Source: Flavobacterium sp. ENC
GTDB taxonomy: Bacteria; Bacteroidota; Bacteroidia; Flavobacteriales; Flavobacteriaceae
DNA length: 64,000 nucleotides
Assembly (NCBI RefSeq): GCF_020991415.1
Contig: NZ_JAJMOY010000001.1
Location: forward strand, 310,001-374,000
Reading direction: 5' to 3'
Both the position numbers and the translations under genes were made by a program. Below are positions 10,100 through 21,570 of the stretch, piece after piece; positions within the stretch are counted from its first letter, which is position 1; each line of letters begins with the position of its first letter. The notes beneath the pieces were generated by a model that was not told the DNA's origin, searched no databases, and saw nothing but the letters and a program-made list of their open reading frames with translations.

Positions 10100-11455
10100 A
10101 TGGAAAAGCGTAAATTAAGTTTCTGGGAAATTTGGAACATGAGTTTCGGATTCTTAGGAATACAAATGGGGTTTGCACTTCAGAATGCAAATGCCAGCAG
10201 AATTCTTCAAATTTTTGGTGCCGACGTACATGAACTTTCATGGTTCTGGATTATTGCTCCCCTAATGGGATTAATAGTGCAGCCTGTTATTGGTCATTAC
10301 AGCGATAAAACCTGGGGACGTTTCGGAAGACGAAAACCATTTTTTCTTGTTGGTGCTGTTTTAGCTTCAGTTGGATTAATTTTAATGCCTCAGGCTAATA
10401 TCTTCATTTCTGTCCTGCCTGCCTTATGGGTTGGAGCCGGAATGTTAATGATTATGGATGCTTCTTTCAACATTGCCATGGAGCCGTTTCGCGCTTTAGT
10501 TGGTGATAATTTAAGAACAGATCAGCGTACTGCAGGTTTTAGTATTCAAACTTCATTAATTGGCTTTGGAGCCGTAATTGGGTCGGCTTTGCCTTATGTT
10601 TTAACAAAATATTTTCATATTTCGAACAATGCCGCTCCTGGAAGCATTCCTTTAAATCTGAAATTATCTTTTATTATTGGAGCAGCCGTTTTAATAGGTT
10701 CTATTCTGGTGACACTTTTTACCACAAAAGAATACACTCCGGAAGAATTAGCCAATTTTGAAGATCCTCAAAGTGAAGTTGATGTTCCTTCTGAAGAAAA
10801 ATCAAAACTTACAGATATTTTTACAGACTTTGCAAAAATGCCAACAACAATGCGTCAGTTGAGCTGGGTACAATTTTTTTCCTGGTTTGGATTATTTGGA
10901 ATGTGGGTTTTTACAACTCCCGCTATTGCACATCATATTTACGGATTATCTTTGGATGATACTTCAAGTCAGCAATATCAGGACGCCGGAGATTGGGTTG
11001 GGATTTTATTTGGAGTTTACAACTTAGTTTCTGCTATTATCGCACTGTTTTTCCTGCCTTACATCGCTAAAAAAATTGGAAGAAAATCTACTCATGCACT
11101 TTCTTTAGTTATTGGAGGAATTGGATTAATCTCTATTTATTTCATGCCAAATGAAGACTGGGTTGTATTACCAATGATTTTAATTGGAGTCGCATGGGCT
11201 AGTATTCTGGCCATGCCATACGCTATTCTTGCAGGATCAATTGCGCCAAAAAAGATGGGAGTTTACATGGGAATCTTCAACTTCTTTGTCGTTATTCCAC
11301 AAATTGTAAATGCACTTATTGGAGGTCCAATTGTAAAATACCTTTATAATGGCGATGCAATCTATGCTTTAATTACAAGTGGAATTAGTTTTTTAATTGC
11401 CGCTCTTTTAGTCTACAAAGTAAAAGATGTAGATGATACTGTACAAAAATCATAA
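10100..11455 (+). CDS. MFS (GPH/SLC45-like) maltose/maltodextrin permease
   Basis: The 451-residue protein has about 12 hydrophobic segments. It shows GPH/SLC45-type signatures: MSFGFLGIQMGFALQNANASRI near the start, the loop GHYSDKTWGRFGRRKPF after helix 2, and a charged central linker (about 205-240). Homologues in flavobacterial starch loci are annotated as maltose or sugar transporters. Its position ahead of the phosphomutase and phosphorylase genes supports import of maltose through the inner membrane. Substrate is inferred from context. Confidence 0.88.
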   Translation: MEKRKLSFWEIWNMSFGFLGIQMGFALQNANASRILQIFGADVHELSWFWIIAPLMGLIVQPVIGHYSDKTWGRFGRRKPFFLVGAVLASVGLILMPQANIFISVLPALWVGAGMLMIMDASFNIAMEPFRALVGDNLRTDQRTAGFSIQTSLIGFGAVIGSALPYVLTKYFHISNNAAPGSIPLNLKLSFIIGAAVLIGSILVTLFTTKEYTPEELANFEDPQSEVDVPSEEKSKLTDIFTDFAKMPTTMRQLSWVQFFSWFGLFGMWVFTTPAIAHHIYGLSLDDTSSQQYQDAGDWVGILFGVYNLVSAIIALFFLPYIAKKIGRKSTHALSLVIGGIGLISIYFMPNEDWVVLPMILIGVAWASILAMPYAILAGSIAPKKMGVYMGIFNFFVVIPQIVNALIGGPIVKYLYNGDAIYALITSGISFLIAALLVYKVKDVDDTVQKS

Positions 11456-11475
11456 ATTAAGAATCCCCCCTTATA

Positions 11476-12129
11476 ATGAACAAAAAAGCATTCATATTCG
11501 ATCTTGATGGCGTAATCGTTGATACCGCTAAATACCACTTTTTGGCCTGGCAGAAAATAGCTAAGGCATTAAACATAAATTTTACACACGAAAATAACGA
11601 ATTGCTAAAAGGTGTAAGCCGCGTTCGTTCGTTAGATATAATTCTTGAATTAGGAAATGTTCAGGCTTCGCAGGAAGACAAAGACAAATGGCTGATTCAG
11701 AAAAATGAAGATTACTTATCTTATTTAGTTGACATGGACGAAAGCGAGATTCTTCCCGGAGTTTTTAAAATTCTGCAACTATTGAAAGAAAAAAATCAGG
11801 GAATTGCGTTAGGCTCTGCGAGTAAAAATGCCAGACCAATCCTTGAAAAAACCGGAATCCTTTCGTATTTCGATGTTATTGTAGACGGGAATGACGTCAC
11901 CAATGCCAAGCCGGATCCGGAAGTTTTCTTAAAAGCGGCTCAATTATTAAACATTGAACCCAAAAATGCAATAGTATTCGAAGATTCAGTTGCCGGAATT
12001 CAGGCAGCAAACATAGGAGAAATGGTGAGTGTAGGAATTGGTGAGGAAACAATTTTACATGAAGCTGATTATATTTTTAAAGATTTCACCGAAATCGACT
12101 CAAGCTTTATAGAGCAGTTAATGGGATAA
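11476..12129 (+). CDS. pgmB: Beta-phosphoglucomutase (HAD family)
   Basis: This 217-residue HAD hydrolase-fold protein has the nucleophile motif in FIFDLDGVIVDTAKYHFLAW, the cap-domain hinge with KGVSRVRSLDIIL typical of beta-phosphoglucomutases, GSASKNA, the lysine in NAKPDPEVF and the VFEDSVAGIQAA motif. It converts beta-glucose 1-phosphate to glucose 6-phosphate. Placement between the permease and the GH65 phosphorylase, which makes beta-glucose 1-phosphate, makes the assignment strong. It starts 21 bases after the permease stop. Confidence 0.94.
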   Translation: MNKKAFIFDLDGVIVDTAKYHFLAWQKIAKALNINFTHENNELLKGVSRVRSLDIILELGNVQASQEDKDKWLIQKNEDYLSYLVDMDESEILPGVFKILQLLKEKNQGIALGSASKNARPILEKTGILSYFDVIVDGNDVTNAKPDPEVFLKAAQLLNIEPKNAIVFEDSVAGIQAANIGEMVSVGIGEETILHEADYIFKDFTEIDSSFIEQLMG

Positions 12130-12274
12130 TTAGAAAATGTGTCAATGAGATAATGATCTTATCGACAAATTCTCTAATTAGCTTATTATTTCTGTTTTAT
12201 CTAATGTGAAAAAGTTATTAAAAACCAAGGCAATTATCTAATTATCAAATTGCCATATTATCTAATTTGAAAAA

Positions 12275-14581
12275 ATGAATCAAGATTATATAAAACCAGA
12301 CAACTGGTCCATCATCGAAGAAGGATTTGACCATGAAAGAGTAAAATCGTCGGAGAGTCTTTTTAGTATCGGAAACGGTGCTATGGGACAACGCGCCAAT
12401 TTTGAAGAAACGTATTCCGGTGAAACTTTTCAGGGAAGTTACATCGCCGGAATTTATTACCCGGACAAAACCAAAGTGGGCTGGTGGAAAAACGGTTATC
12501 CGAAATATTTTGCCAAAGTATTAAATGCACCCAACTGGATTGGAATTGACGTTGAAATCAATGAAGAAAATCTTGATTTGAATACGTGTACAGAAGTTAG
12601 AAATTTCCGCAGGGAACTGAATATGAAAGAAGGATGGTACCATCGTTCTTTCGAAGCTGTCCTGAAAAACGGAACTGAAATCGCCGTAAACGTGCGTCGT
12701 TTTCTTTCTTTAGACCTGGATGAAACGGGTGTCATTAAATTTGATATTACGCCTTTAAACAAAGATGCCAAAATTGTTTACAGACCTTATGTAGATGCCG
12801 GCGTTACCAACGAAGATGCCAACTGGGAAGAAAAATTTTGGGAACCCCTTGAAGTAAAAAAAGGGACCAATGAAGCTTTTGTAACCGCACAGACTTTTAA
12901 AACGCATTTCAAAGTAACCACTTTCATGCACAATACGATTTTTGCAAACGGAGAAAATGTAAACATTTCCCCTTCAACAATCGATTCAACAGCAGACAGG
13001 GTTCAGTATACATACGGAACGATTATTGCCAAAGGACAAACCTCATCCATTCAGAAAATTGGTGGGTATACGGTTTCCTTAAATCATGAAAATACTTTAA
13101 CCGCTGCCGAAAAAGCCATTAAAGCAGCTTTACATTTAGGATACGATACATTACTTCAGAACCAGATTGAGGCCTGGGGTAAAATCTGGGAGATGTCGGA
13201 TATTACGATCGAGGGCGATGTAAAAGCGCAACAGGGGATCCGTTTTAATATCTTCCAGTTAAACCAGACTTATTTAGGAAAAGACAGCCGATTGAACATT
13301 GGACCAAAAGGGTTTACCGGAGAAAAATACGGCGGATCTACTTACTGGGACACGGAAGCGTATTGCATTCCGTTTTACATGGCAACCAAAGATCAGCAGG
13401 TAGCCCGTAATTTATTGACGTACCGTTTCAACCAATTAGATAAGGCGATTGAAAATGCCAAAGATAATTTAGGTTTCAAAAACGGCGCCGCACTTTACCC
13501 GATGGTAACCATGAATGGCGAAGAATGCCATAACGAATGGGAAATCACACACGAAGAAATCCACAGAAATGGAGCGATTGCTTTTGCGATTTTCAATTAT
13601 TACCGTTACACCGGAGATTACTCGTATATTCCTGAAAAAGGATTAGAAGTCTTAATCGGAATTGCCCGTTTCTGGCACCAGAGAGCTTCTTTTTCGAAAG
13701 ACAAAAACCAATATGTGATTCTTGGAGTGACAGGTCCGAACGAATACGAGAATAACATTAACAATAATTTCTATACCAATTATATCGCAAAATGGTGTAT
13801 TGATTATGCTGCGGAACAAATTAAAAAGGTGGCTTCAGAATATCCTTCCGACCACAAACGCATTATAGAAAAAGTAAATCTTTCAGCTGCTGAAATCCAG
13901 GAATGGAAAAAAGTGGCCGACGATATGTATTTCCCAACTTCTGAGGAATTGGGGATTTATTTACAGCAGGACGGTTTCTTAGACAAAGATTTGGTTCCAG
14001 TAAAAGATCTGGATAAAGCACAGCGTCCAATCAACCAGAAATGGTCCTGGGACCGCGTTTTACGTTCACCATATATCAAACAGGCAGACGTTTTACAGTG
14101 TTTTTATTTCTTTGAAAGCCATTTCACTAAAGAAGAATTAAAACGTAACTTTGAGTTTTACGAATCCTTTACCGTTCATGAAAGTTCGCTTTCGCCTTGC
14201 GTGCATTCGATTCAGGCTGCCGCTTTAGACAAAATGGATATGGCGTATACATTCTATTTAAGAACTTCCCGTTTAGACTTAGATGATTACAACAAAGAAG
14301 TAGAAGAAGGCTGCCACATTACCTCCATGGCCGGAACCTGGATGAGTATAGTAGAAGGTTTTGGAGGAATGCGTGTTAAAAACGACCAGCTTCATTTTTC
14401 TCCGAAAATCCCAAAAGAATGGGAAGGGTATTCCTTTAAAATTAATTTCAGGAATCAAATTCTGAAAGTGGCTGTCAATCATAATGAAACGACTTTTACA
14501 GTAGACGGAGACCAGGATTTAACAATTGTAGTAAATGGAAAACCAATAGTGGCCCATAAACAACTTGTTCAGATTAATTAA
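12275..14581 (+). CDS. GH65 inverting phosphorylase, probably maltose phosphorylase
   Basis: The 768-residue length and fold features match GH65: N-terminal beta-sandwich (GNGAMGQRANFEETYSG), helical linker, (alpha/alpha)6 barrel with GGSTYWDTEAYCIPFYMAT, and the catalytic-acid region around ECHNEWEITHEEIHRNG. The C-terminal beta-sheet cap follows. The enzyme would phosphorolyse maltose (or kojibiose/trehalose) to beta-glucose 1-phosphate and glucose, feeding pgmB just upstream. No signal peptide is present, so it is cytoplasmic. Maltose is preferred as substrate because of the starch context. A 145-base intergenic space before it contains short inverted repeats but no clear promoter. Confidence 0.92.
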   Translation: MNQDYIKPDNWSIIEEGFDHERVKSSESLFSIGNGAMGQRANFEETYSGETFQGSYIAGIYYPDKTKVGWWKNGYPKYFAKVLNAPNWIGIDVEINEENLDLNTCTEVRNFRRELNMKEGWYHRSFEAVLKNGTEIAVNVRRFLSLDLDETGVIKFDITPLNKDAKIVYRPYVDAGVTNEDANWEEKFWEPLEVKKGTNEAFVTAQTFKTHFKVTTFMHNTIFANGENVNISPSTIDSTADRVQYTYGTIIAKGQTSSIQKIGGYTVSLNHENTLTAAEKAIKAALHLGYDTLLQNQIEAWGKIWEMSDITIEGDVKAQQGIRFNIFQLNQTYLGKDSRLNIGPKGFTGEKYGGSTYWDTEAYCIPFYMATKDQQVARNLLTYRFNQLDKAIENAKDNLGFKNGAALYPMVTMNGEECHNEWEITHEEIHRNGAIAFAIFNYYRYTGDYSYIPEKGLEVLIGIARFWHQRASFSKDKNQYVILGVTGPNEYENNINNNFYTNYIAKWCIDYAAEQIKKVASEYPSDHKRIIEKVNLSAAEIQEWKKVADDMYFPTSEELGIYLQQDGFLDKDLVPVKDLDKAQRPINQKWSWDRVLRSPYIKQADVLQCFYFFESHFTKEELKRNFEFYESFTVHESSLSPCVHSIQAAALDKMDMAYTFYLRTSRLDLDDYNKEVEEGCHITSMAGTWMSIVEGFGGMRVKNDQLHFSPKIPKEWEGYSFKINFRNQILKVAVNHNETTFTVDGDQDLTIVVNGKPIVAHKQLVQIN

Positions 14582-14596
14582 ATTACAATACTTTAA

Positions 14597-16723
<2,127 letters not shown>

Positions 16724-16732
16724 TTTTTTCAA

Positions 16733-16771
16733 AGGCAAGTAATCCTCCCCAAGATTACTTGTCTTTTTTTT
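16733..16771 (+). terminator. Rho-independent terminator after the GH97 gene
   Basis: CAAGTAATC (16736-16744) pairs with GATTACTTG (16753-16761) and is followed by TCTTTTTTTT. It should end most messages coming from the permease-pgmB-GH65-GH97 genes before the next GH13 gene. Confidence 0.85.
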
Positions 16772-16785
16772 AACTATATCTTTTT

Positions 16786-16843
16786 TGTCAGTTCGGGCGG
16801 AGTCGCGAACCTTTGCGGCATCCCGACTCCGCTCGAACTGACA
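16786..16843. repeat. Interspersed palindromic repeat (GGCGGAGTCG family)
   Basis: TGTCAGTTCGGGCGGAGTCG is followed after a short loop by its near-perfect reverse complement, ending at 16843. Half of a related element lies inside hemW at 34733-34782. The sequence can fold into a long hairpin and resembles intergenic palindromes spread through flavobacterial chromosomes. Confidence 0.75.
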
Positions 16844-16868
16844 ATGATGATACTTATATCTAAAAACT

Positions 16869-18740
16869 ATGAATACCCAAAAAACAACACACAATCATTC
16901 ATTCTACAAAATAATCCTTTTTATTTTATTATTTGCTGCTTCCGCGAAAGCACAAATCCAAAAAGTCGAACCACCATTTTGGTACGCCGGCATGAAAAAT
17001 CCGGAAGTACAAATTATGTTCTACGGAAAAAATATCGCACAGTACGAAGCCTCGGTTTCGAACAATGTGACAATCAAAAATGTAGAGAAAACAGAAAATC
17101 CAAATTACCTTTTCGTTACCATCGATACACAAAACCTAAAAGCTTCTGAATTGGTTTTTTCGTTTAAATTGAAAAATAAAGTCGCTTTCACACAAAAATA
17201 TTCGCTTAAGGAAAGAAGAGCCAATTCGGCAGACCGAAAAAGTTACGATGCATCAGATATGATTTACCTGATCATGCCGGATCGTTTTGCCAATGGAAAC
17301 CCTAAGAACGACAGTGATGCTGTATTGACCGAAAAAGCAAACCGCGCAGAACCGGGCGGACGCCACGGAGGCGATATCGAAGGAATCATCAAAAACTTAG
17401 ATTATATTTCGTCTTTAGGCGCCACAACAATCTGGAGTACGCCTTTATGCGAAGACAATGACAAACAGCATTCGTATCATACGTACGGACAATCTGATGT
17501 TTACAAAATTGATCCGCGTTACGGAACCAATGACGATTATGCCCGTCTTTCAGCAGAAATGCATAAAAAAGACATGAAACTGGTGATGGATTATGTTACC
17601 AACCACTGGGGAATTACCCATTGGATGATCAAAGACCTGCCCACAAAATCCTGGATCAATCAATTTGAAAATTACACGCAAACGCACCACAGACGTGAAG
17701 TGCTTACCGATATTCATGCTTCAAAATCAGATCAGGAAATTTGTGTTGACGGATGGTTTGTCCCTTCAATGCCGGATTTAAACCTAAGAAATCCGCTGGT
17801 GGCAAAATACCTCACACAAAACGCCATTTGGTGGATCGAATTTGCCAATCTTGACGGATTCAGAGTAGACACTTACAATTATTCTGATGCGACTGCAATG
17901 GCCAATTGGGCTAAAGCAATTACAACTGAATACCCCAACTTTAACATCGTAGGTGAAATCTGGATGCACAATCAGGCGAATTTAGCGTACTGGCAAAAAG
18001 ACAGTAAAATTGGGGCCATTGAAAACTACAATTCGAATTTGCCAAGCGTAATGGACTTTACCCTGCAGGATCAGATTGGTTCGGCTTTTAATGACGATAA
18101 TGCAAACTGGGATAACGGTATGATTAAATTCTACAATAATTTCGCTTTAGATTATTTGTATCCAAATACCAATAATATTCTGGTTTTTGCCGAAAATCAC
18201 GACACAGACCGCATCAATCATACGTATAAATATGATTTTACGAAATACAAACTGGTCATGACTTTACTGGCTACTGTTCGTGGAATTCCGCAATTGTATT
18301 ACGGTTCAGAAATTGGAATGGGCGGTGATAAAGGCAAAAGTGGCGACGCAGACATTCGTCAGGATTTCCCGGGCGGATGGGCCGGCGATAAAAATAATGC
18401 CTTAACCGCAGCAGGAAGAACCGCTGAACAGGCTAAATTTTTCGATTTTACCTCCAAATTATTCACTTGGAGAAAAACAAATGAAGCCGTTCATTTCGGA
18501 AAAATGACGCATTATATCCCGGAAAACAATACGTATGTTTATTTCAGATACACGGATGCCAAAACTGTAATGGTCGTTTTCAATAACAATGCAAAAGAGC
18601 AAACCGTTAAAACAAATCGCTTTAAGGAAAACATCAAAAACTTTAAATCAGGAAAAGATATCCTTACCGGAAAAACATTCGATTTAGCTACCGAGATTAC
18701 CTTAGAACCAAAATCGGCTGTTGTTTTAGAATTGGAATAA
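16869..18740 (+). CDS. Periplasmic GH13 neopullulanase/cyclomaltodextrinase, SusA-like
   Basis: The 623-residue protein has a signal peptide, then an N-terminal cyclomaltodextrinase-type beta domain (about 25-120, with PPFWYAGMKNPEVQIMFYG), the GH13 barrel (YLIMPDRFANG; MDYVTNHWG; nucleophile Asp in GFRVDTYNY; acid Glu in IVGEIW; AENHDTDRI) and a C-terminal beta domain. This architecture matches SusA, which degrades maltooligosaccharides and cyclodextrins in the periplasm. It lies after a terminator, so it may have its own promoter. A charge-rich start and hydrophobic IILFILLFAASAKA support export. Confidence 0.92.
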   Translation: MNTQKTTHNHSFYKIILFILLFAASAKAQIQKVEPPFWYAGMKNPEVQIMFYGKNIAQYEASVSNNVTIKNVEKTENPNYLFVTIDTQNLKASELVFSFKLKNKVAFTQKYSLKERRANSADRKSYDASDMIYLIMPDRFANGNPKNDSDAVLTEKANRAEPGGRHGGDIEGIIKNLDYISSLGATTIWSTPLCEDNDKQHSYHTYGQSDVYKIDPRYGTNDDYARLSAEMHKKDMKLVMDYVTNHWGITHWMIKDLPTKSWINQFENYTQTHHRREVLTDIHASKSDQEICVDGWFVPSMPDLNLRNPLVAKYLTQNAIWWIEFANLDGFRVDTYNYSDATAMANWAKAITTEYPNFNIVGEIWMHNQANLAYWQKDSKIGAIENYNSNLPSVMDFTLQDQIGSAFNDDNANWDNGMIKFYNNFALDYLYPNTNNILVFAENHDTDRINHTYKYDFTKYKLVMTLLATVRGIPQLYYGSEIGMGGDKGKSGDADIRQDFPGGWAGDKNNALTAAGRTAEQAKFFDFTSKLFTWRKTNEAVHFGKMTHYIPENNTYVYFRYTDAKTVMVVFNNNAKEQTVKTNRFKENIKNFKSGKDILTGKTFDLATEITLEPKSAVVLELE

Positions 18741-18744
18741 AAAC

Positions 18745-18785
18745 TTAACCGCAAAGTCCGCAAGGGCAATTGCAAGGTTCGCAAT
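18745..18785. repeat. Partial arm of the AACCGCAAGG repeat family
   Basis: TTAACCGCAAAGTCCGCAAGG matches the left arm of the repeat seen complete at 40259-40393. The matching right arm is not found nearby, so the copy looks partial. Confidence 0.5.
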
Positions 18786-18791
18786 ATTTTC

Positions 18792-18860
18792 TGCCACAGA
18801 TTACAAGATTAAAATGATTTTTTAAAATCTGAGTTAATCTTATAATCTGTGGCATTTTTT
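18792..18860 (+). terminator. Palindromic repeat (CCACAGATT family) acting as terminator
   Basis: TGCCACAGATTA at the left pairs with TAATCTGTGGCA at the right, with further pairing inside, and a T-run follows directly. It lies after the SusA-like gene and can serve as its terminator. Related copies occur at about 21453-21523 and 51788-51850. Confidence 0.7.
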
Positions 18861-18916
18861 TAAATTTTATACTTTCCTTTCTGTATCTTTAATATTCTGG
18901 CTTAAAATCAGTTTTA

Positions 18917-20506
18917 ATGAATAAAGACAATACTGCAAAAACACCTTTCGTATGGGAAGGAGCAAATGTTTACTTTTTACTTACCGATCGTTTTTATAAC
19001 GGAAACCCTGCTAACGATTTAAATTTCAACCGAACCAAAACTCCCGGAAAACTGCGTGGTTTTGAAGGCGGGGATATCATCGGAATTACTAAGAAAATCG
19101 ACGAAGGTTATTTTGATCTGTTAGGAATAAATGCCATCTGGCTTACGCCGATTGTAGAGCAAATTCACGATGGCGTTGACGAAGGCACCGGACTGAGTTA
19201 CGGATTTCACGGTTACTGGGCGAGAGACTGGACGGCTTTAGATCCTAATTTCGGAACCAAAGAAGATTTGGCTAATCTGGTTAAGAAAGCTCACGCAAAA
19301 GGCATCCGAATTGTACTGGATGGCGTGATCAATCATACCGGCCCCGTAACTCCAGAAGATCCGATCTGGCCGGAAGACTGGGTCAGAACGGGAATTGTCT
19401 GCGATTACAAATCATTCGAAAATACCACCATGTGTACTTTGGTCGATAATCTTCCGGATGTTAGAACCGAAAGTAATCAGGAAGTTGCACTCCCCTCTTT
19501 TTTAATCGAAAAATGGAAAAACGAAGGCCGTTACGAGAAAGAAATGGATTCATTGAATTCCTTTTTCAAAAGAACCGGCTATCCGAGAACCCCTAAATAT
19601 TACATTATAAAGTGGCTGACGGATTATATCCTGGAGTTCGGAATTGACGGCTACAGGGCCGACACCGTAAAACATACCGAAGAAATTGTCTGGGTCGATT
19701 TTAAAAAAGAATGCGAATATGCTTTTGAAACCTGGAAAAAACATCATCCATTAGAAGTTTTAGACCAAAACCCATTTTATACCATTGCCGAAGTCTACGG
19801 TTATGAAATCAGTGGTGGGGAGGATTATGATTTTGGAGACCGGAAAGTAAATTATTTTGAGCATGGTTTTAACAGCCTGATTAATTTTGAGTTTAAAGTG
19901 GATGCCCAAAACGATTATGAATTGATATTTTCCAAGTATTCAGAGAAACTTCAGAAGGACTTAAAAGGATACAGTGTTCTTAATTATATATCCTCTCACG
20001 ACGATCCTAACCCATTTGACGCACATCGGAACCGAACTTTTGAATCCGGAACCAAATTATTGCTTTCTCCCGGAATGTCTCAGGTGTACTATGGTGATGA
20101 ATCGGGCCGCGCACTGGTTATTGAAGGTACAGAAGGAGATGCAACCTTACGTTCTTTTATGAACTGGGATGATATTCAAAATAATTCCGAAACACAAAGA
20201 ATCCTTTGGCATTGGCAGAAACTGGGGCAATTCCGCAAAAATCATCCGGCAGTGGGCGCAGGAATCCACCAGCAGATTTCAGCAAAACCCTATGTTTTCT
20301 CCAGAAGTTATGCTAATGGAAGTTACGTTGATGAAGTTATAATTGGTTTAGATTTAGGAATTGGCGCTAAAGAACTTCCTGTTGACTCCATTTTCAAAGG
20401 CGGTACAAAACTAAAAGATGCCTTTTCCGGAAAAGAAACAACAGTTCAAAACGGAAAAGCAATCATCGATTCTGAATTTGGGCTTGTATTGTTGGAACTT
20501 GCTTAA
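18917..20506 (+). CDS. GH13 alpha-amylase family enzyme without signal peptide
   Basis: This 529-residue protein has no export signal, so it is probably cytoplasmic. The barrel shows YFLLTDRFYNGNPAND, GFEGGDIIGI, LDGVINHTGP, nucleophile Asp in GYRADTVKHT, acid Glu in IAEVYGYE, and ISSHDDPNPFD. A short C-terminal beta domain ends the protein. It would trim longer maltodextrins that reach the cytoplasm and supply shorter ones to GH65. It is the third GH13 enzyme of the locus, each apparently in a different compartment. Exact specificity is unknown. Confidence 0.88.
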   Translation: MNKDNTAKTPFVWEGANVYFLLTDRFYNGNPANDLNFNRTKTPGKLRGFEGGDIIGITKKIDEGYFDLLGINAIWLTPIVEQIHDGVDEGTGLSYGFHGYWARDWTALDPNFGTKEDLANLVKKAHAKGIRIVLDGVINHTGPVTPEDPIWPEDWVRTGIVCDYKSFENTTMCTLVDNLPDVRTESNQEVALPSFLIEKWKNEGRYEKEMDSLNSFFKRTGYPRTPKYYIIKWLTDYILEFGIDGYRADTVKHTEEIVWVDFKKECEYAFETWKKHHPLEVLDQNPFYTIAEVYGYEISGGEDYDFGDRKVNYFEHGFNSLINFEFKVDAQNDYELIFSKYSEKLQKDLKGYSVLNYISSHDDPNPFDAHRNRTFESGTKLLLSPGMSQVYYGDESGRALVIEGTEGDATLRSFMNWDDIQNNSETQRILWHWQKLGQFRKNHPAVGAGIHQQISAKPYVFSRSYANGSYVDEVIIGLDLGIGAKELPVDSIFKGGTKLKDAFSGKETTVQNGKAIIDSEFGLVLLELA

Positions 20507-20766
20507 CCGCAAGGTCGTTATCAAAACGTTTTCTTAAATTTATTGCTGGAATTTTTCGCTCGCAGATTTTGCAGATAACGCAGATCTTTTAGAATGCATT
20601 TAATAATCTGCGTATGAATTATTTTTTTTTATCTGCCTTATCTGCAAAATCTGCGTGAAACAAAAAACATTTTAATTCTTATCCCGATAGCTATCGTGAT
20701 TGGCAAACTTTTTTACAAAATCCTTGCGAACCTTGCGTAAAACTTTGCGACCTTTGCGGTTAAACT
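20504..20766. repeat. Nested palindromic repeats between GH13 and GDPD genes
   Basis: An outer pair, TTAACCGCAAGGTCG on the left and CGACCTTTGCGGTTAA on the right, encloses a second inverted pair (GCAGATTTTGCAGATAACGC against TATCTGCAAAATCTGCG) and a short palindrome around CCCGATAGCTATCG. One repeat family appears to have landed inside another. Confidence 0.75.
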
Positions 20767-20774
20767 TTTCAGAC

Positions 20775-21452
20775 ATGCTAAAAATAGCACATCGCGGTGC
20801 CAAAGCCTACGAACCCGAGAACACTTTAAAAGCCTTTCAAAAAGCATTAGATCTAAATGCTGACGGAATCGAACTCGACGTTCACCTAAGCTCCGACGGA
20901 CATGTGATCGTGATTCACGACGAAACCATCGACAAAATGACCAACGGAAAAGGCTTTGTAAATACACTATCTTTGCCCGAATTGAAATCGTTTTTAATTG
21001 AAGATCTATATGAAATTCCGACTTTAAAAGAAGTTTTTGATCTGGTAAACAAAAAATGCCTGATCAATATCGAATTAAAGAATGCAGATACTTTAACAAA
21101 AGTTGTCGCTTTAATCGATGAATATGTTTCCGGGAAAAACTGGAAATATGAACACTTTATTGTTTCAAGTTTTGACTGGAATGCTTTGCTGGAAGTTCAT
21201 AATTTAGATTCAAAAATTCCGATTGGCGTTTTGACAGAAACTGATCTTGATTTAGCTGTGGCTTTTGCCGAAACCATAAAAGCAAAAGCGGTTCATCCCT
21301 ATTATCATTTATTGAATCAGGAAAACACAGCAAAAATGCAGAAACAGGGATTTTTAGTTTTGCCCTGGACAGTAAATATCGGGGAAGACATTCAAAAAAT
21401 AAAAAAATTCAACGTCGACGGAATCATAACTGATTTTCCGGATAAAGTATAG
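20775..21452 (+). CDS. Glycerophosphodiester phosphodiesterase
   Basis: The ATG at 20775 gives 225 residues beginning MLKIAHRGAKAYEPENT, the standard GDPD start. The longer frame from 20700 runs through the repeat arm and is unlikely to be translated. Catalytic features include HRGAKAYEPENT, the acidic pair in GIELDVHLSSDGHVIVIHD, and INIELK. The enzyme hydrolyses glycerophosphodiesters to glycerol 3-phosphate and an alcohol. No signal peptide is visible, so it is likely cytoplasmic. It is unrelated to the starch genes upstream. Confidence 0.92.
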   Translation: MLKIAHRGAKAYEPENTLKAFQKALDLNADGIELDVHLSSDGHVIVIHDETIDKMTNGKGFVNTLSLPELKSFLIEDLYEIPTLKEVFDLVNKKCLINIELKNADTLTKVVALIDEYVSGKNWKYEHFIVSSFDWNALLEVHNLDSKIPIGVLTETDLDLAVAFAETIKAKAVHPYYHLLNQENTAKMQKQGFLVLPWTVNIGEDIQKIKKFNVDGIITDFPDKV

Positions 21453-21523
21453 AAAAAACAGCCACCGATTTCACAGATTAAAAGGATTTTAAAATCTGCG
21501 GAAATCATTTTAATCTGTGGCAA
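21453..21523. repeat. CCACAGATT-family palindrome
   Basis: GCCACCGATTTCACAGATTA on the left and TAATCTGTGGCA on the right form an imperfect inverted repeat with additional inner pairing around AAGGATTTTAAAATC. It fills the space between the GDPD and flavoprotein genes. Confidence 0.65.
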
Positions 21524-21570
21524 ATAAAAAATTAGTGCCAATTCTTGTAATCAATGGCAACCAAAAAAAT

